IMG/VR virus record: IMGVR_UViG_3300014502_000541
Location: 1-35,018 of that record
Source: a virus
Strand: one strand, 5' to 3'
Length of the DNA stretch: 35,018 nucleotides
Every line of letters begins with the position of its first letter. The first letter of the stretch is position 1. Both the position numbers and the translations under genes were made by a program. Shown in pieces: positions 23,011 to 28,927 of this stretch. The notes beneath the pieces were generated by a model. It searched no databases and was not told the origin of the DNA. It saw nothing but the letters and a program-made list of their open reading frames with translations.

Positions 23011-23235
23011 TTATTTCATCCCTTTGAGGCGCCCGTGCTTCGCGGCCGACTTGTACCAGAAATACTGGGCCTTGTTGAACTTGGATTTCGGGTTTATGGC
23101 CTTGACCTGCTTCTGCAGTTTTTCAAACGGATAATTCTTATCCGCTTTAAAACTTACCCGAATCAGCGTGGCCACATTGTTCTTCGCCGTCTTCTCGACC
23201 TTTTTCGCTCCCTTTTTCAGCACCATCTTTTTCAT
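23011..23235 (-). CDS. Small basic protein, unknown
   Basis: A 74-aa basic protein with SD AAAAAGGAGGGCGT. A Lys-rich opening (KKMVLKKGAKKVEK) is followed by VATLIRVSFKADKNYPFEKL and KFNKAQYFWYKSAAKHGRL. The SFKADKNYP pattern with aromatic-basic C-terminus suggests nucleic-acid contact. It stands four bases before the dUTPase-like start. Confidence 0.55.
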   Translation of the reverse strand: MKKMVLKKGAKKVEKTAKNNVATLIRVSFKADKNYPFEKLQKQVKAINPKSKFNKAQYFWYKSAAKHGRLKGMK

Positions 23236-23426
23236 ACGCCCTCCTTTTTAGAGCTCTCCAATACGACGAGCGGAAACTCCTGTCTCCACCCGCAACCCTT
23301 GTTGACGCAATACATGACCCTCTTCTTCTCCACCAGCATGGACGTCCCTATCTTCTTACCGCCGTACAGTTTTATGACGGCCGACGGCTCCTTGCACCTC
23401 AGGCACCAGTAGAAAGCCTTGCCCAT
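23232..23426 (-). CDS. Zinc-ribbon small protein
   Basis: A 64-aa protein starting at the ATG that overlaps the previous TGA (TGATG), after AGGGGGAAGG. Two Cys pairs (CLRC near residue 8; CVNKGC near 42) form a zinc ribbon with the strand KLYGGKKIGTSMLVEKKRVM between them. Zinc ribbons of this size occur in many phages as transcription or translation effectors; the target is unknown. Confidence 0.6.
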   Translation of the reverse strand: MGKAFYWCLRCKEPSAVIKLYGGKKIGTSMLVEKKRVMYCVNKGCGWRQEFPLVVLESSKKEGV

Positions 23427-23617
23427 CACCTTCCCCCTGACTTGATGAACTTGTTGAGCACCCGCACCTCGGTCTCCGTCAGGACCAACACATCAAGGGG
23501 CCTGTCACTCGTTTTCCATATTCTGGAAGCGAACGACTTGCGGCATTGGCCGCAAAGCCGAACATCATGCCCGAGTGACACCTTTTCCCCGCTTATGGAT
23601 ATGGATACTTTTTTCAT
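23426..23617 (-). CDS. Small CxxC protein
   Basis: A 63-aa protein linked by ATGA overlap to the gene before it. CGQC occurs near residue 22 after a beta-like opening (KKVSISISGEKVSLGHDVRL), and the end is TETEVRVLNKFIKSGGR. It is the neighbour of another Cys-pair protein, so the two may be functionally related. No family recognised. Confidence 0.55.
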   Translation of the reverse strand: MKKVSISISGEKVSLGHDVRLCGQCRKSFASRIWKTSDRPLDVLVLTETEVRVLNKFIKSGGR

Positions 23618-23763
23618 TTAAACTTAACCCTATACAAATATTTCCTTACCTTGTCCAAGTCATGCGCCATGAGGAAGAACACCTTGTTCCACCACAACGG
23701 ATAAACTTTGTATTCACTGTTGCGCACCGCCCTCATCCTCGCCACCCATCTCGCCCTGTTCAT
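23614..23763 (-). CDS. 49-aa basic protein
   Basis: ATG at 23763 overlaps the stop of the gene at 23760 (ATGA) and has AAGGCGAGAG before it; a longer TTG-initiated form is possible but less likely. The protein is rich in Arg, Trp and Tyr (RARWVARMRAV, YPLWWNKVFFLMAHDLDK). Its 5' part overlaps the end of the gene at 23714 by 50 bases. Unknown function. Confidence 0.5.
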   Translation of the reverse strand: MNRARWVARMRAVRNSEYKVYPLWWNKVFFLMAHDLDKVRKYLYRVKFK

Positions 23764-23905
23764 CGTCTCTCGCCTTTTCCCTTTCCTGCTGAAACGCAAG
23801 TCTTACTATTTCCTTTCTTCTCGCGCACAGGTTGTCGAACCTTTCCTGGAAGTAACGCAGGGCCAGCCGGTCGAGTCCTGCCTGGGTCTTTTGCCACGAA
23901 ACCAT
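23714..23905 (-). CDS. Small helical protein in a triple-overlap region
   Basis: A 63-aa protein with good SD (AAAAGGAGGGAAA). It is helical and charged (LDRLALRYFQERFDNLCARR, LAFQQEREKARDDE) and more protein-like than the frame it overlaps, the last 146 bases of the gene at 23760. Its own end overlaps the next gene. Function unknown. Confidence 0.55.
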   Translation of the reverse strand: MVSWQKTQAGLDRLALRYFQERFDNLCARRKEIVRLAFQQEREKARDDEQGEMGGEDEGGAQQ

Positions 23906-24227
23906 TTTCCCTCCTTTTCCACCAGAGCCACGCCTCCGCGAGCTTCTCCGGCGACCTCAGAATTTCTATCGTCTTGGCTATCTGGAATATGTACTGGCTC
24001 TCCTTCTGAACCACATAGCTAATGAGTATGTCGTCGGGAATAGCGACCACGAGGTCCCATGCCGATACCGCATATGCCACTACGTTCGCCCTTTGCGCTG
24101 GACTCGGGTCTATGTGCGACACCTTTTCGCCCCTGAACCTATACCACCAATGCGTCCCCTCCTGCGGGAACCCCGCCGCCCTGAGGGCCTTCGCCGTCTC
24201 CTCCCTCACCCTGAACTCACTTGCCAT
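23760..24227 (-). CDS. Hypothetical phage protein
   Basis: A 155-aa frame; the ATG at 24227 follows AAGGAGGGCGAAG. Residues 1-105 look conserved in type: an opening TAKALRAAGFPQEGTHWWYR, then DILISYVVQKESQYIFQIAK and SPEKLAEAWLWWKR, a pattern met in uncharacterised phage proteins. The final ~48 residues (RTRPAGPALLPGKVRQPV...) overlap another gene and look like non-coding read-through, although the stop is coupled to the next ATG. Function unknown. Confidence 0.55.
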   Translation of the reverse strand: MASEFRVREETAKALRAAGFPQEGTHWWYRFRGEKVSHIDPSPAQRANVVAYAVSAWDLVVAIPDDILISYVVQKESQYIFQIAKTIEILRSPEKLAEAWLWWKRRENGFVAKDPGRTRPAGPALLPGKVRQPVREKKGNSKTCVSAGKGKGERR

Positions 24228-24486
24228 CTTCGCCCTCCTTGAACTTGAAAAGCTTAAGCACGCTGTAAACATCAAACCCCTCTTTCAGGTCCAGCATGAT
24301 TTTGTGGATGAGTATGCATTTAATCAGCCTCGGCAAGCTGTCGGCAGGCACAATGGTCCTGAAGAACCTCCATACCACCGCGTCCGCACCCTCGAGCCTC
24401 ATCTCAAGCTTCAGCAGTTCGGCCGCCGGCTTCTCCCCACTTTCCATCAACCTGATGTCCTCGGCCATTCTCTCTATCGCATCCAT
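24217..24486 (-). CDS. Helical protein, unknown
   Basis: An 89-aa protein with SD AAAGGAGG nine bases before ATG. It is predicted helical (IERMAEDIRLMESGEKPAAE, LPRLIKCILIHKIMLDLKEG). Its last 11 bases overlap the next gene, giving that gene its SD. No family recognised. Confidence 0.55.
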   Translation of the reverse strand: MDAIERMAEDIRLMESGEKPAAELLKLEMRLEGADAVVWRFFRTIVPADSLPRLIKCILIHKIMLDLKEGFDVYSVLKLFKFKEGEDGK

Positions 24487-24591
24487 GGGCGCCCACCTCC
24501 TTTTTTTATGAACACGGTCTCCGGTTCAGACGGATTCGTCAGCGGGGTTGTCCCGCTTGCCTCATACGCCACCCCTCCTATGAAAATGGAT

Positions 24592-24672
24592 GGTCTCCAC
24601 CGGCGCGGGATTCGAACCCGCAACCTCGGGGCATCCCCGCGCTCCACCTTTTGAGCTACCCGGTCGGAGACC
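24592..24672 (-). tRNA. tRNA-like element without a usable anticodon loop
   Basis: On the - strand a canonical T arm (GCGGG, TTCGAAT, CCCGC; 24605-24621) and D arm (TA, GCTC, AAAAGGTG, GAGC) are present. The anticodon arm is about four bases too short: CGGGG and CCCCG would close a three-base ATG loop. The acceptor is extended: ACCGG pairs with CCGGT, and beyond one bulged G, GGTCTCC pairs with GGAGACC, about 12 bp in all. So it is tRNA-like but not an ordinary tRNA gene. It lies in a 208-bp gap between leftward genes. Confidence 0.5.
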
Positions 24673-24694
24673 ACCGCATCTATGCGAAAGAGCC

Positions 24695-25147
24695 TCAACT
24701 GTACATTCCAGGAAAGTCCACTGACTCAAGTTCGTCGGCCGCGGCTTCTAACTCGTCCGCTACCGTCTCGATGTCGTCAATTTCACTTATTTCTTTTCCA
24801 GAAATATCTATCCCATCCAACACGTCGCACGCCTCACTGACCCTCTGACCCTTGTCCGTATTCTCGAGGTTGGTGCCGGACATATTGTCCCGCCATGACT
24901 CCATCTCAGACTTCAGGTCCTCAAACTCGCCCTCGTCCAAATCTTCGAGCGCGATTTGCGCTTCTTTCACCTTCAGCATTTCCCGCACTTCATCGTCTTC
25001 CATGTCGGGATGCGCCTTCTTGTCCGCCTTAGTTGCCGTATATTCGCTGATGCCCTTGTCCGCCACGTCCCTCAACGACTGAGCGACATCCCGCCACTTG
25101 TCCGCCGTCTCGCTTGCTCTCTTCGCCCTCGACCTGTATTTTCCCAT
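24695..25147 (-). CDS. Acidic coiled-coil protein, unknown
   Basis: A 150-aa protein; the ATG at 25147 has AGGAGG six bases before it, so the longer open frame is not used. A basic start (GKYRSRAKRASETADKW) is followed by strongly acidic helices (EAQIALEDLDEGEFEDLKSE, IETVADELEAAADELESVD). It could be a scaffold, DNA mimic or adaptor, but no family is recognised. Confidence 0.6.
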   Translation of the reverse strand: MGKYRSRAKRASETADKWRDVAQSLRDVADKGISEYTATKADKKAHPDMEDDEVREMLKVKEAQIALEDLDEGEFEDLKSEMESWRDNMSGTNLENTDKGQRVSEACDVLDGIDISGKEISEIDDIETVADELEAAADELESVDFPGMYS

Positions 25148-25157
25148 GACTGTCCTC

Positions 25158-25289
25158 CTATAAACAAAGAAAGCTTGCAGCGGAAGCGAAACCACGACAG
25201 CCGCAAAGCGTCGTAGTTCCAGTGGGCACCCAAACTCTTTCGAGGTCGGCCTCCGACTGCAAGCTATTATTTTCCATTATAGTTTCCAT
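25158..25289 (-). CDS. Candidate 43-aa ORF or structured leader
   Basis: ATG at 25289 follows CGGAGTGGGCG and the frame ends in a TAG that is part of the next gene's SD. The product would be METIMENNSLQSEADLERV followed by a Cys pair (LCGCRG). The same DNA carries a 9-bp inverted repeat (25172-25180 with 25257-25265) and inner stems with a GAAA loop, so it may instead be a structured 5' leader. The 25290-25434 gap has only A/T-rich sequence and a CCTATATATT element. Confidence 0.35.
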   Translation of the reverse strand: METIMENNSLQSEADLERVWVPTGTTTLCGCRGFASAASFLCL

Positions 25290-25434
25290 CGCCCACTCCG
25301 TTCCCTGAAGCAAAGATTCGACTAACTTTTAATGCCATAAAACAGACTTCAATATACTACCGCGATTCTGCTATTTGTAAACAACTATTCCTCCCTCTCC
25401 GCCTGGCCAGCAATATATAGGTATTATATATATG

Positions 25435-25803
25435 TTATTTAGGCCGCACCGCGCCCGGCGTCATTCCCACCGCCTCCCTTATGGCCTCCCGCCTGAACTG
25501 CACCTCATCCGCCAACGGCATGACCTTTGCAATATCCGCGACGGTATTGGCAAGGCGAAGTAGATAACTATGCCTATGAGAATACTCGAGCATTTCGTTT
25601 ACAAGGAATTCGATGGCTTGGCGACTTTTCCGCAAATACGCTCGTCCGTACTCCATTGCTACGGGAGTATAGCCCTTCATGATAATGATAGGAGCTAGCA
25701 ATACTTTTTCTGAGTGTGGCACGGCGAGGATTGCCTCGATTTCTTTCTCCAGAAAATTTAAATACCGAAGCTTTTCCACGAGTACTTCGTTAGACTGCTT
25801 CAT
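25435..25803 (-). CDS. Helical protein, unknown
   Basis: A 122-aa, largely helical protein with SD CAGGAGG eight bases before ATG, overlapping the end of the gene upstream (ATGA). It has KLRYLNFLEKEIEAILAVP and a C-terminal DEVQFRREAIREAVGMTPG. No family recognised. It is probably co-translated with the 284-aa protein. Confidence 0.6.
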   Translation of the reverse strand: MKQSNEVLVEKLRYLNFLEKEIEAILAVPHSEKVLLAPIIIMKGYTPVAMEYGRAYLRKSRQAIEFLVNEMLEYSHRHSYLLRLANTVADIAKVMPLADEVQFRREAIREAVGMTPGAVRPK

Positions 25804-26654
25804 TTCTTAACCTCCTGTTTCCGAAGTATGTTAAGAATGGTCTTCATATCTTCGGCATTAAATTTTCCGTTAATCTTTTTGATATAATAATTTCCCGCAT
25901 CCCCTTTAATAAACTGAATGCTCGAAGCTTGCCACGCGTCTGACTGCTTGTACTCATAGCACGCTTCCGAATTACATCCGCCTCTGCCGGTTGAATACCC
26001 GTGAGAACCTGCCTTGATGTCCTTGCCGAATACTGCCTGAGCATTTTCCAATCCGGTTTTCTTCGATGCGGCATAGTTAATATCGGCATCGATTTTATTT
26101 TTTGCTTCCAGAATAAGTTCTGCTACGAGTTCTGAAATCTTGGTAGTCTTGGTCGTCTTGCGCTTGTGGTCATAGTCCCTCTCAATACGGAACCATGAAT
26201 CCCTTTTTGTAACGGTCACCTTTATAGTCTGACCTTTGTAATCCTCGGTCTTGAACATATGCAACCAGCTACGGTCATAAGATTTTTCTGAAAGATATTT
26301 TTCCTTCGTCATGGATAAGGTGAGATTAAAGGACTTGGATAAAGTTTCCCACCACGTGAATATGGCGAGGTCTTTCGCGTCCTGCTCAGCTTTAGCTTTT
26401 ATTTTTAATTCAGTCTGTAACCGCGTGAACTCATTGAATATTTCCGTGGCATCTAATTCAATGCCGAGATTGTTCAGCATGGTCGAGGACATTCCCTCTA
26501 CATCTAACTTGAGGACATCCTTTCCATTTTCATACCGAACTACTATGCATGCTTTGTAATCTTTTCCATTGATAGATACGGTTACATCCGCATACGAAGT
26601 ATTATTCGATTTTAAAACTACCGGCGAAGTACGTTTGACTATAATGGTATTCAT
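25800..26654 (-). CDS. Hypothetical early protein
   Basis: A 284-aa protein with SD AAGGAGGTTCCAA. The N-terminal ~60 residues are beta-like (SYADVTVSINGKDYKACIVV), the middle is a helix pair (IFNEFTRLQTELKIKAKAEQ) and the C-terminal part has GYSTGRGGCNSEACYEYK and GNYYIKKINGKFNAEDMKTI. I do not recognise a family. A CTATATAAT promoter element lies just upstream. Confidence 0.65.
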   Translation of the reverse strand: MNTIIVKRTSPVVLKSNNTSYADVTVSINGKDYKACIVVRYENGKDVLKLDVEGMSSTMLNNLGIELDATEIFNEFTRLQTELKIKAKAEQDAKDLAIFTWWETLSKSFNLTLSMTKEKYLSEKSYDRSWLHMFKTEDYKGQTIKVTVTKRDSWFRIERDYDHKRKTTKTTKISELVAELILEAKNKIDADINYAASKKTGLENAQAVFGKDIKAGSHGYSTGRGGCNSEACYEYKQSDAWQASSIQFIKGDAGNYYIKKINGKFNAEDMKTILNILRKQEVKK

Positions 26655-26668
26655 TTGGAACCTCCTTA

Positions 26669-26684
26669 TATATTATATAGATAC
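26669..26684 (-). promoter_or_regulatory. Leftward promoter-like element (CTATATAAT)
   Basis: On the - strand TATCTATATAATATA lies directly before the SD of the 284-aa gene, giving a perfect TATAAT at 26672-26677. No good -35 hexamer is seen. The element resembles the TTACCTATATAAT copies at 27481 and 30234. Confidence 0.5.
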
Positions 26685-26710
26685 TTTTCCTATATACATG
26701 CGACCCACCA

Positions 26711-26726
26711 TTTTCTGGAAAGAGAC
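26711..26726 (-). repeat. Copy of the TTTCCTGGAAAAGAGAC-type motif
   Basis: The + strand reads TTTTCTGGAAAGAGAC, in the gap 40-55 bp upstream of the promoter of the 284-aa gene. Close copies are at 28393, 28764 and 28957. A partly palindromic core (TTTCCWGGAAA) suggests a protein binding site. Confidence 0.45.
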
Positions 26727-27455
26727 TTACCTTAAATATAATCCACTCGGCCTTGATGCGCTTATTCCACGATTCAATCCGATTGTCTGCCCTGCCTGTC
26801 TACCCGCCACATGACCGTCTTGCGTAATTGAATTACCACGACTTCTGCTTGACCTAAGATGCGGATAAAAATCCGGCATCCTTTTTGCAATTGCGTCTTT
26901 TTTTATTACCATCAAACCCGTCCCAACTATCACAGGTTTCGTAAGTCTCTTTTCAATTTCCACTGCCGCACCGAGTATAAAAGAATTTGTGAATATATAT
27001 CTCGATGCTTTTAAGTCCGGCCGTTTTCCGATTTCTTCATTCGCAAGCCTCAACAACGCGACCCGAAGGAAATCGAAAAAGTATACACAACTTAATACAT
27101 CTGTCTCATACCCTACAAAAATATATTTCCTTTTTAAAATCCTTCTACCCGTCCCAGATATAACAGGCACCTTCGATAAAATATTTTTACATTCAAAAGC
27201 TCTCGCTAAGCTTGCTGCCAAATTTTTCAAATAAATATCGTGGTCATGGGACATTTCTGGAAAAGATTCTTCCTTTGATATTCCATCCTCGATATCTTTG
27301 ACCTGAACATCTTGAAGAGTAAGGTTGTGTTCTTCAAGGATTTTCCGCACCATTGATGCCGCCGCCTCGATTTCTCCCTCACTCGCATTATTTTCTTTTG
27401 TAAATGCTAAAAGCTTCTTAATCTTTTCCATCGCCAATTTTGCTTTGTCCGTCAT
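26727..27455 (-). CDS. DUF2786-containing protein
   Basis: A 242-aa protein; ATG at 27455 follows AAGGAGGATTTT. Residues 3-48 (KLAMEKIKKLLAFTKENNAS then MVRKILEEHNLTLQDV) are the DUF2786 helical domain found in many phage proteins. Residues ~70-190 include ARAFECKNILS, RKYIFVGYETDVLSCVYFFD and LGAAVEIEKRL, matching the domain that often follows it. The tail is Arg/Ser/Gly-rich. The role of the family is unknown. Confidence 0.7.
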   Translation of the reverse strand: MTDKAKLAMEKIKKLLAFTKENNASEGEIEAAASMVRKILEEHNLTLQDVQVKDIEDGISKEESFPEMSHDHDIYLKNLAASLARAFECKNILSKVPVISGTGRRILKRKYIFVGYETDVLSCVYFFDFLRVALLRLANEEIGKRPDLKASRYIFTNSFILGAAVEIEKRLTKPVIVGTGLMVIKKDAIAKRMPDFYPHLRSSRSRGNSITQDGHVAGRQAGQTIGLNRGISASRPSGLYLR

Positions 27456-27480
27456 AAAATCCTCCTTGCTATGCCCACTC

Positions 27481-27508
27481 ATTATATAGGTAAGGAAACC
27501 CCCTTCAA
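27481..27508 (-). promoter_or_regulatory. Leftward sigma70-type promoter
   Basis: On the - strand TTGAAG (27503-27508), a 16-bp spacer ending TTACCTA, then TATAAT (27481-27486). It is 26 bases upstream of the start of the DUF2786 gene and overlaps the end of the gene before it. Confidence 0.55.
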
Positions 27509-27933
27509 ATCTCGCGGCCATTCCGTATCTTGCAAAGTGTAATCCTCTGAGGCTTGAACATTTCCACCTTGAAGGTGTCCAATAAATTCCACTCGCTCAC
27601 CGTCACCACATCCTTGATGCAGGCGGTCAAGTCGCCGTAGTAATGGCCCTGACCGATTTTCTCGTTTTCCCAACGCCATTCCCTTTCCTTGCCGAACATC
27701 GCCAAGTTGCCAAATTCTTCATGTAAACTTTTTACCATCTGTTCCACCCATTCCAGCACCACGCACCAGTCCTCGTTGAAGCCAGACTCCTTACTGCCTA
27801 TCGTCGCCTTCAGGTACTGATTGGTCGTTGCATAAAACACCACCTGCACGCCGTTGACGATGAATTCCCTTTCCCCGCGGTTCAACGCCACGACTATCTT
27901 ACCATAGCACGGAAACCTTTTATATGTTCTCAT
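27505..27933 (-). CDS. Hypothetical early protein
   Basis: A 142-aa protein; ATG at 27933 follows CAGGAGGTCTT. It begins RTYKRFPCYGKIVVALNRGE and contains FNEDWCVVLEWVEQMVKSLH and GHYYGDLTACIKDVVTVSEW. Mixed alpha/beta composition, no family recognised. The end overlaps the promoter of the next gene. Confidence 0.6.
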   Translation of the reverse strand: MRTYKRFPCYGKIVVALNRGEREFIVNGVQVVFYATTNQYLKATIGSKESGFNEDWCVVLEWVEQMVKSLHEEFGNLAMFGKEREWRWENEKIGQGHYYGDLTACIKDVVTVSEWNLLDTFKVEMFKPQRITLCKIRNGREI

Positions 27934-27986
27934 AAGACCTCCTGTTTTTTCGCGCCCACTCGACGACACATAGATAAACAACCCCC

Positions 27987-28154
27987 TTAATCATTTCCTA
28001 AAAAAACGCTAACGTCTTTCAAATCCATTTCGACCTTTGCTAAGTCTTCAAAATACATAGAAGTCGCCTTGTTAGCAAACTGCTCCGACTTCTTAACTAT
28101 CTTTGCGCACAATCTTTTAATCGCCTTGACTTTTTCTTCATATTGATTTTTCAT
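27987..28154 (-). CDS. 55-aa helical protein
   Basis: ATG at 28154 follows AAAGGGGGATGT. The product is one long charged helix pair (NQYEEKVKAIKRLCAKIVKK, YFEDLAKVEMDLKDVSVFLG). A promoter-like TTACCTATATAG lies ~90 bases upstream. Function unknown. Confidence 0.5.
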   Translation of the reverse strand: MKNQYEEKVKAIKRLCAKIVKKSEQFANKATSMYFEDLAKVEMDLKDVSVFLGND

Positions 28155-28235
28155 ACATCCCCCTTTTTTAGGTTGGCTCATCAGAACCGGCTGCCCACTT
28201 CCCCGGTTGATGGATTGTCTCATTCACTTCCTTCT

Positions 28236-28250
28236 ATATAGGTAAGGGAC
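28236..28250 (-). promoter_or_regulatory. Promoter-like element (CCTTACCTATATAG)
   Basis: The - strand repeats the TTACCTATATA element seen before other early genes, here with TATAGA as possible -10. No clear -35 is visible. It lies upstream of the 55-aa gene. Confidence 0.4.
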
Positions 28251-28299
28251 TGAGACAAACCATTTCGCCTTTTCGTCCGGACTTTTCACCCGCCAGCTA

Positions 28300-28380
28300 T
28301 CACGCTGCCGTTGCCTTGGGTACTTCGTCCTGCATGCACCGTGCCCGTTCAAACGTTTGCGACCACGATGACTCGGCCAT
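28300..28380 (-). CDS. Candidate 26-aa micro-ORF
   Basis: ATG at 28380 with GGAAAAGA before it; the peptide is MAESSWSQTFERARCMQDEV plus six residues. It starts directly after a pair of motif copies that form an inverted repeat. Too short to support from the sequence alone. Confidence 0.22.
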   Translation of the reverse strand: MAESSWSQTFERARCMQDEVPKATAA

Positions 28381-28382
28381 TC

Positions 28383-28409
28383 TTTTCCAGGATTTCCTGG
28401 AAGAGAGAC
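28383..28409. repeat. Inverted pair of the CCAGGAAA motif
   Basis: TTTTCCAGG (28384-28392) and CCTGGAAGAGAGAC (28396-28409) face each other around ATTT, so two opposite half-sites of the recurring motif form an 11-bp near-palindrome. This is the most operator-like copy in the window. It lies between two micro-ORFs. Confidence 0.5.
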
Positions 28410-28532
28410 CTAAGGGTTTTCAATGGGACCCTTTTTTTTCTTGTCAACCCACAAATTTTTCGGTCTGCTTACGCGCTGGTTTCGTCTCGGGACTTTGCGG
28501 CCGTTTTGTTCGGCCTTCCTTGTCCGGGTCAT
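28410..28532 (-). CDS. Candidate 40-aa basic protein
   Basis: ATG at 28532 directly follows the TAG of the frame upstream; the product is basic (MTRTRKAEQNGRKVPRRNQR, then KNLWVDKKKKGPIENP) and could bind RNA or DNA. SD is weak. On the + strand its last codons include a hairpin plus T8 (28412-28439). Confidence 0.35.
   Translation of the reverse strand: MTRTRKAEQNGRKVPRRNQRVSRPKNLWVDKKKKGPIENP
28412..28439 (+). terminator. Intrinsic terminator on the + strand
   Basis: AAGGGT (28412-28417) and ACCCTT (28428-28433) pair around ten bases and are followed by TTTTTT. It faces against the leftward genes and would stop rightward (antisense) transcription. Confidence 0.4.
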
Positions 28533-28739
28533 CTATTCCCGCGCTTTTCGCTTCGCCGTTTTATTTTTCAAGGAGCTTTCTTCCTTCCCTCTATATATAT
28601 TATAGCATATATTCCCGCGTTCGGGAGCCCCCCCCGGAGCGAAAATATCCCAATGCAGGCATGGCCTTTTAAAATATTTTGCTATAATCCCCGCAATTCT
28701 TCCCGAAAAGGCCCTTATTGTATATATATAATCGCGCAT
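28533..28739 (-). CDS. Candidate 68-aa protein
   Basis: A frame from the ATG at 28739 to a TAG that touches the next ATG (TAGATG). The product (MRDYIYTIRAFSGRIAGIIA ... KNKTAKRKARE) ends very basic. It has no convincing SD and contains the extended -10 promoter at 28599, and the DNA has a run of eight C. It may be non-coding leader. Confidence 0.28.
   Translation of the reverse strand: MRDYIYTIRAFSGRIAGIIAKYFKRPCLHWDIFAPGGAPERGNICYNIYRGKEESSLKNKTAKRKARE
28599..28607 (-). promoter_or_regulatory. Extended -10 promoter
   Basis: On the - strand TGCTATAAT gives a perfect extended -10 (TGn-TATAAT), which can work without a -35. It would drive the 40-aa candidate and the early genes to its left. 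Confidence 0.5.
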
Positions 28740-28763
28740 ACCTATATTATGCTTTCTGGCCCG

Positions 28764-28780
28764 TTTCCTGGAAAAGAGAC
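28764..28780 (-). repeat. Copy of the TTTCCTGGAAAAGAGAC motif
   Basis: The + strand reads TTTCCTGGAAAAGAGAC, the fullest copy of the recurring element. It lies at the end of the 47-aa membrane gene and 25-40 bases upstream of the 28739 frame. Confidence 0.5.
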
Positions 28781-28923
28781 TACCTCATTCCCATCAGCAC
28801 GCCCGCGTTGAGCAGCGCACCCCCGAGGAAGTACACGACCATCGGCCACCTCTTGTCAACGGCCGCTATCCCGGCCAGCAACACCATCGCGACTATGAAC
28901 AGCATGAAGCATGGTTTAGTCAT
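28780..28923 (-). CDS. 47-aa two-span membrane protein
   Basis: ATG at 28923 follows GGGGAGGATAGGCGT. Two hydrophobic helices (FMLFIVAMVLLAGIAAV and MVVYFLGGALLNAGVLMG) are separated by DKRWP. It is the second gene of the leftward operon, only four bases from the previous stop. Small early membrane proteins of phages often interfere with host or superinfecting phage, but no evidence for that exists here. Confidence 0.55.
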   Translation of the reverse strand: MTKPCFMLFIVAMVLLAGIAAVDKRWPMVVYFLGGALLNAGVLMGMR

Positions 28924-28927
28924 ACGC

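Noticed and set aside
24474-24698. 74-codon leftward frame crossing the tRNA-like element
   Set aside because: It reads straight through the conserved D and T arms, has no SD, and only its last ~30 codons look protein-like.
28311-28811. Rightward frames of 60-166 codons in the early region
   Set aside because: They lie in low-complexity, promoter-rich DNA, lack SDs and give products of poor composition (Phe/Pro/Arg-rich).
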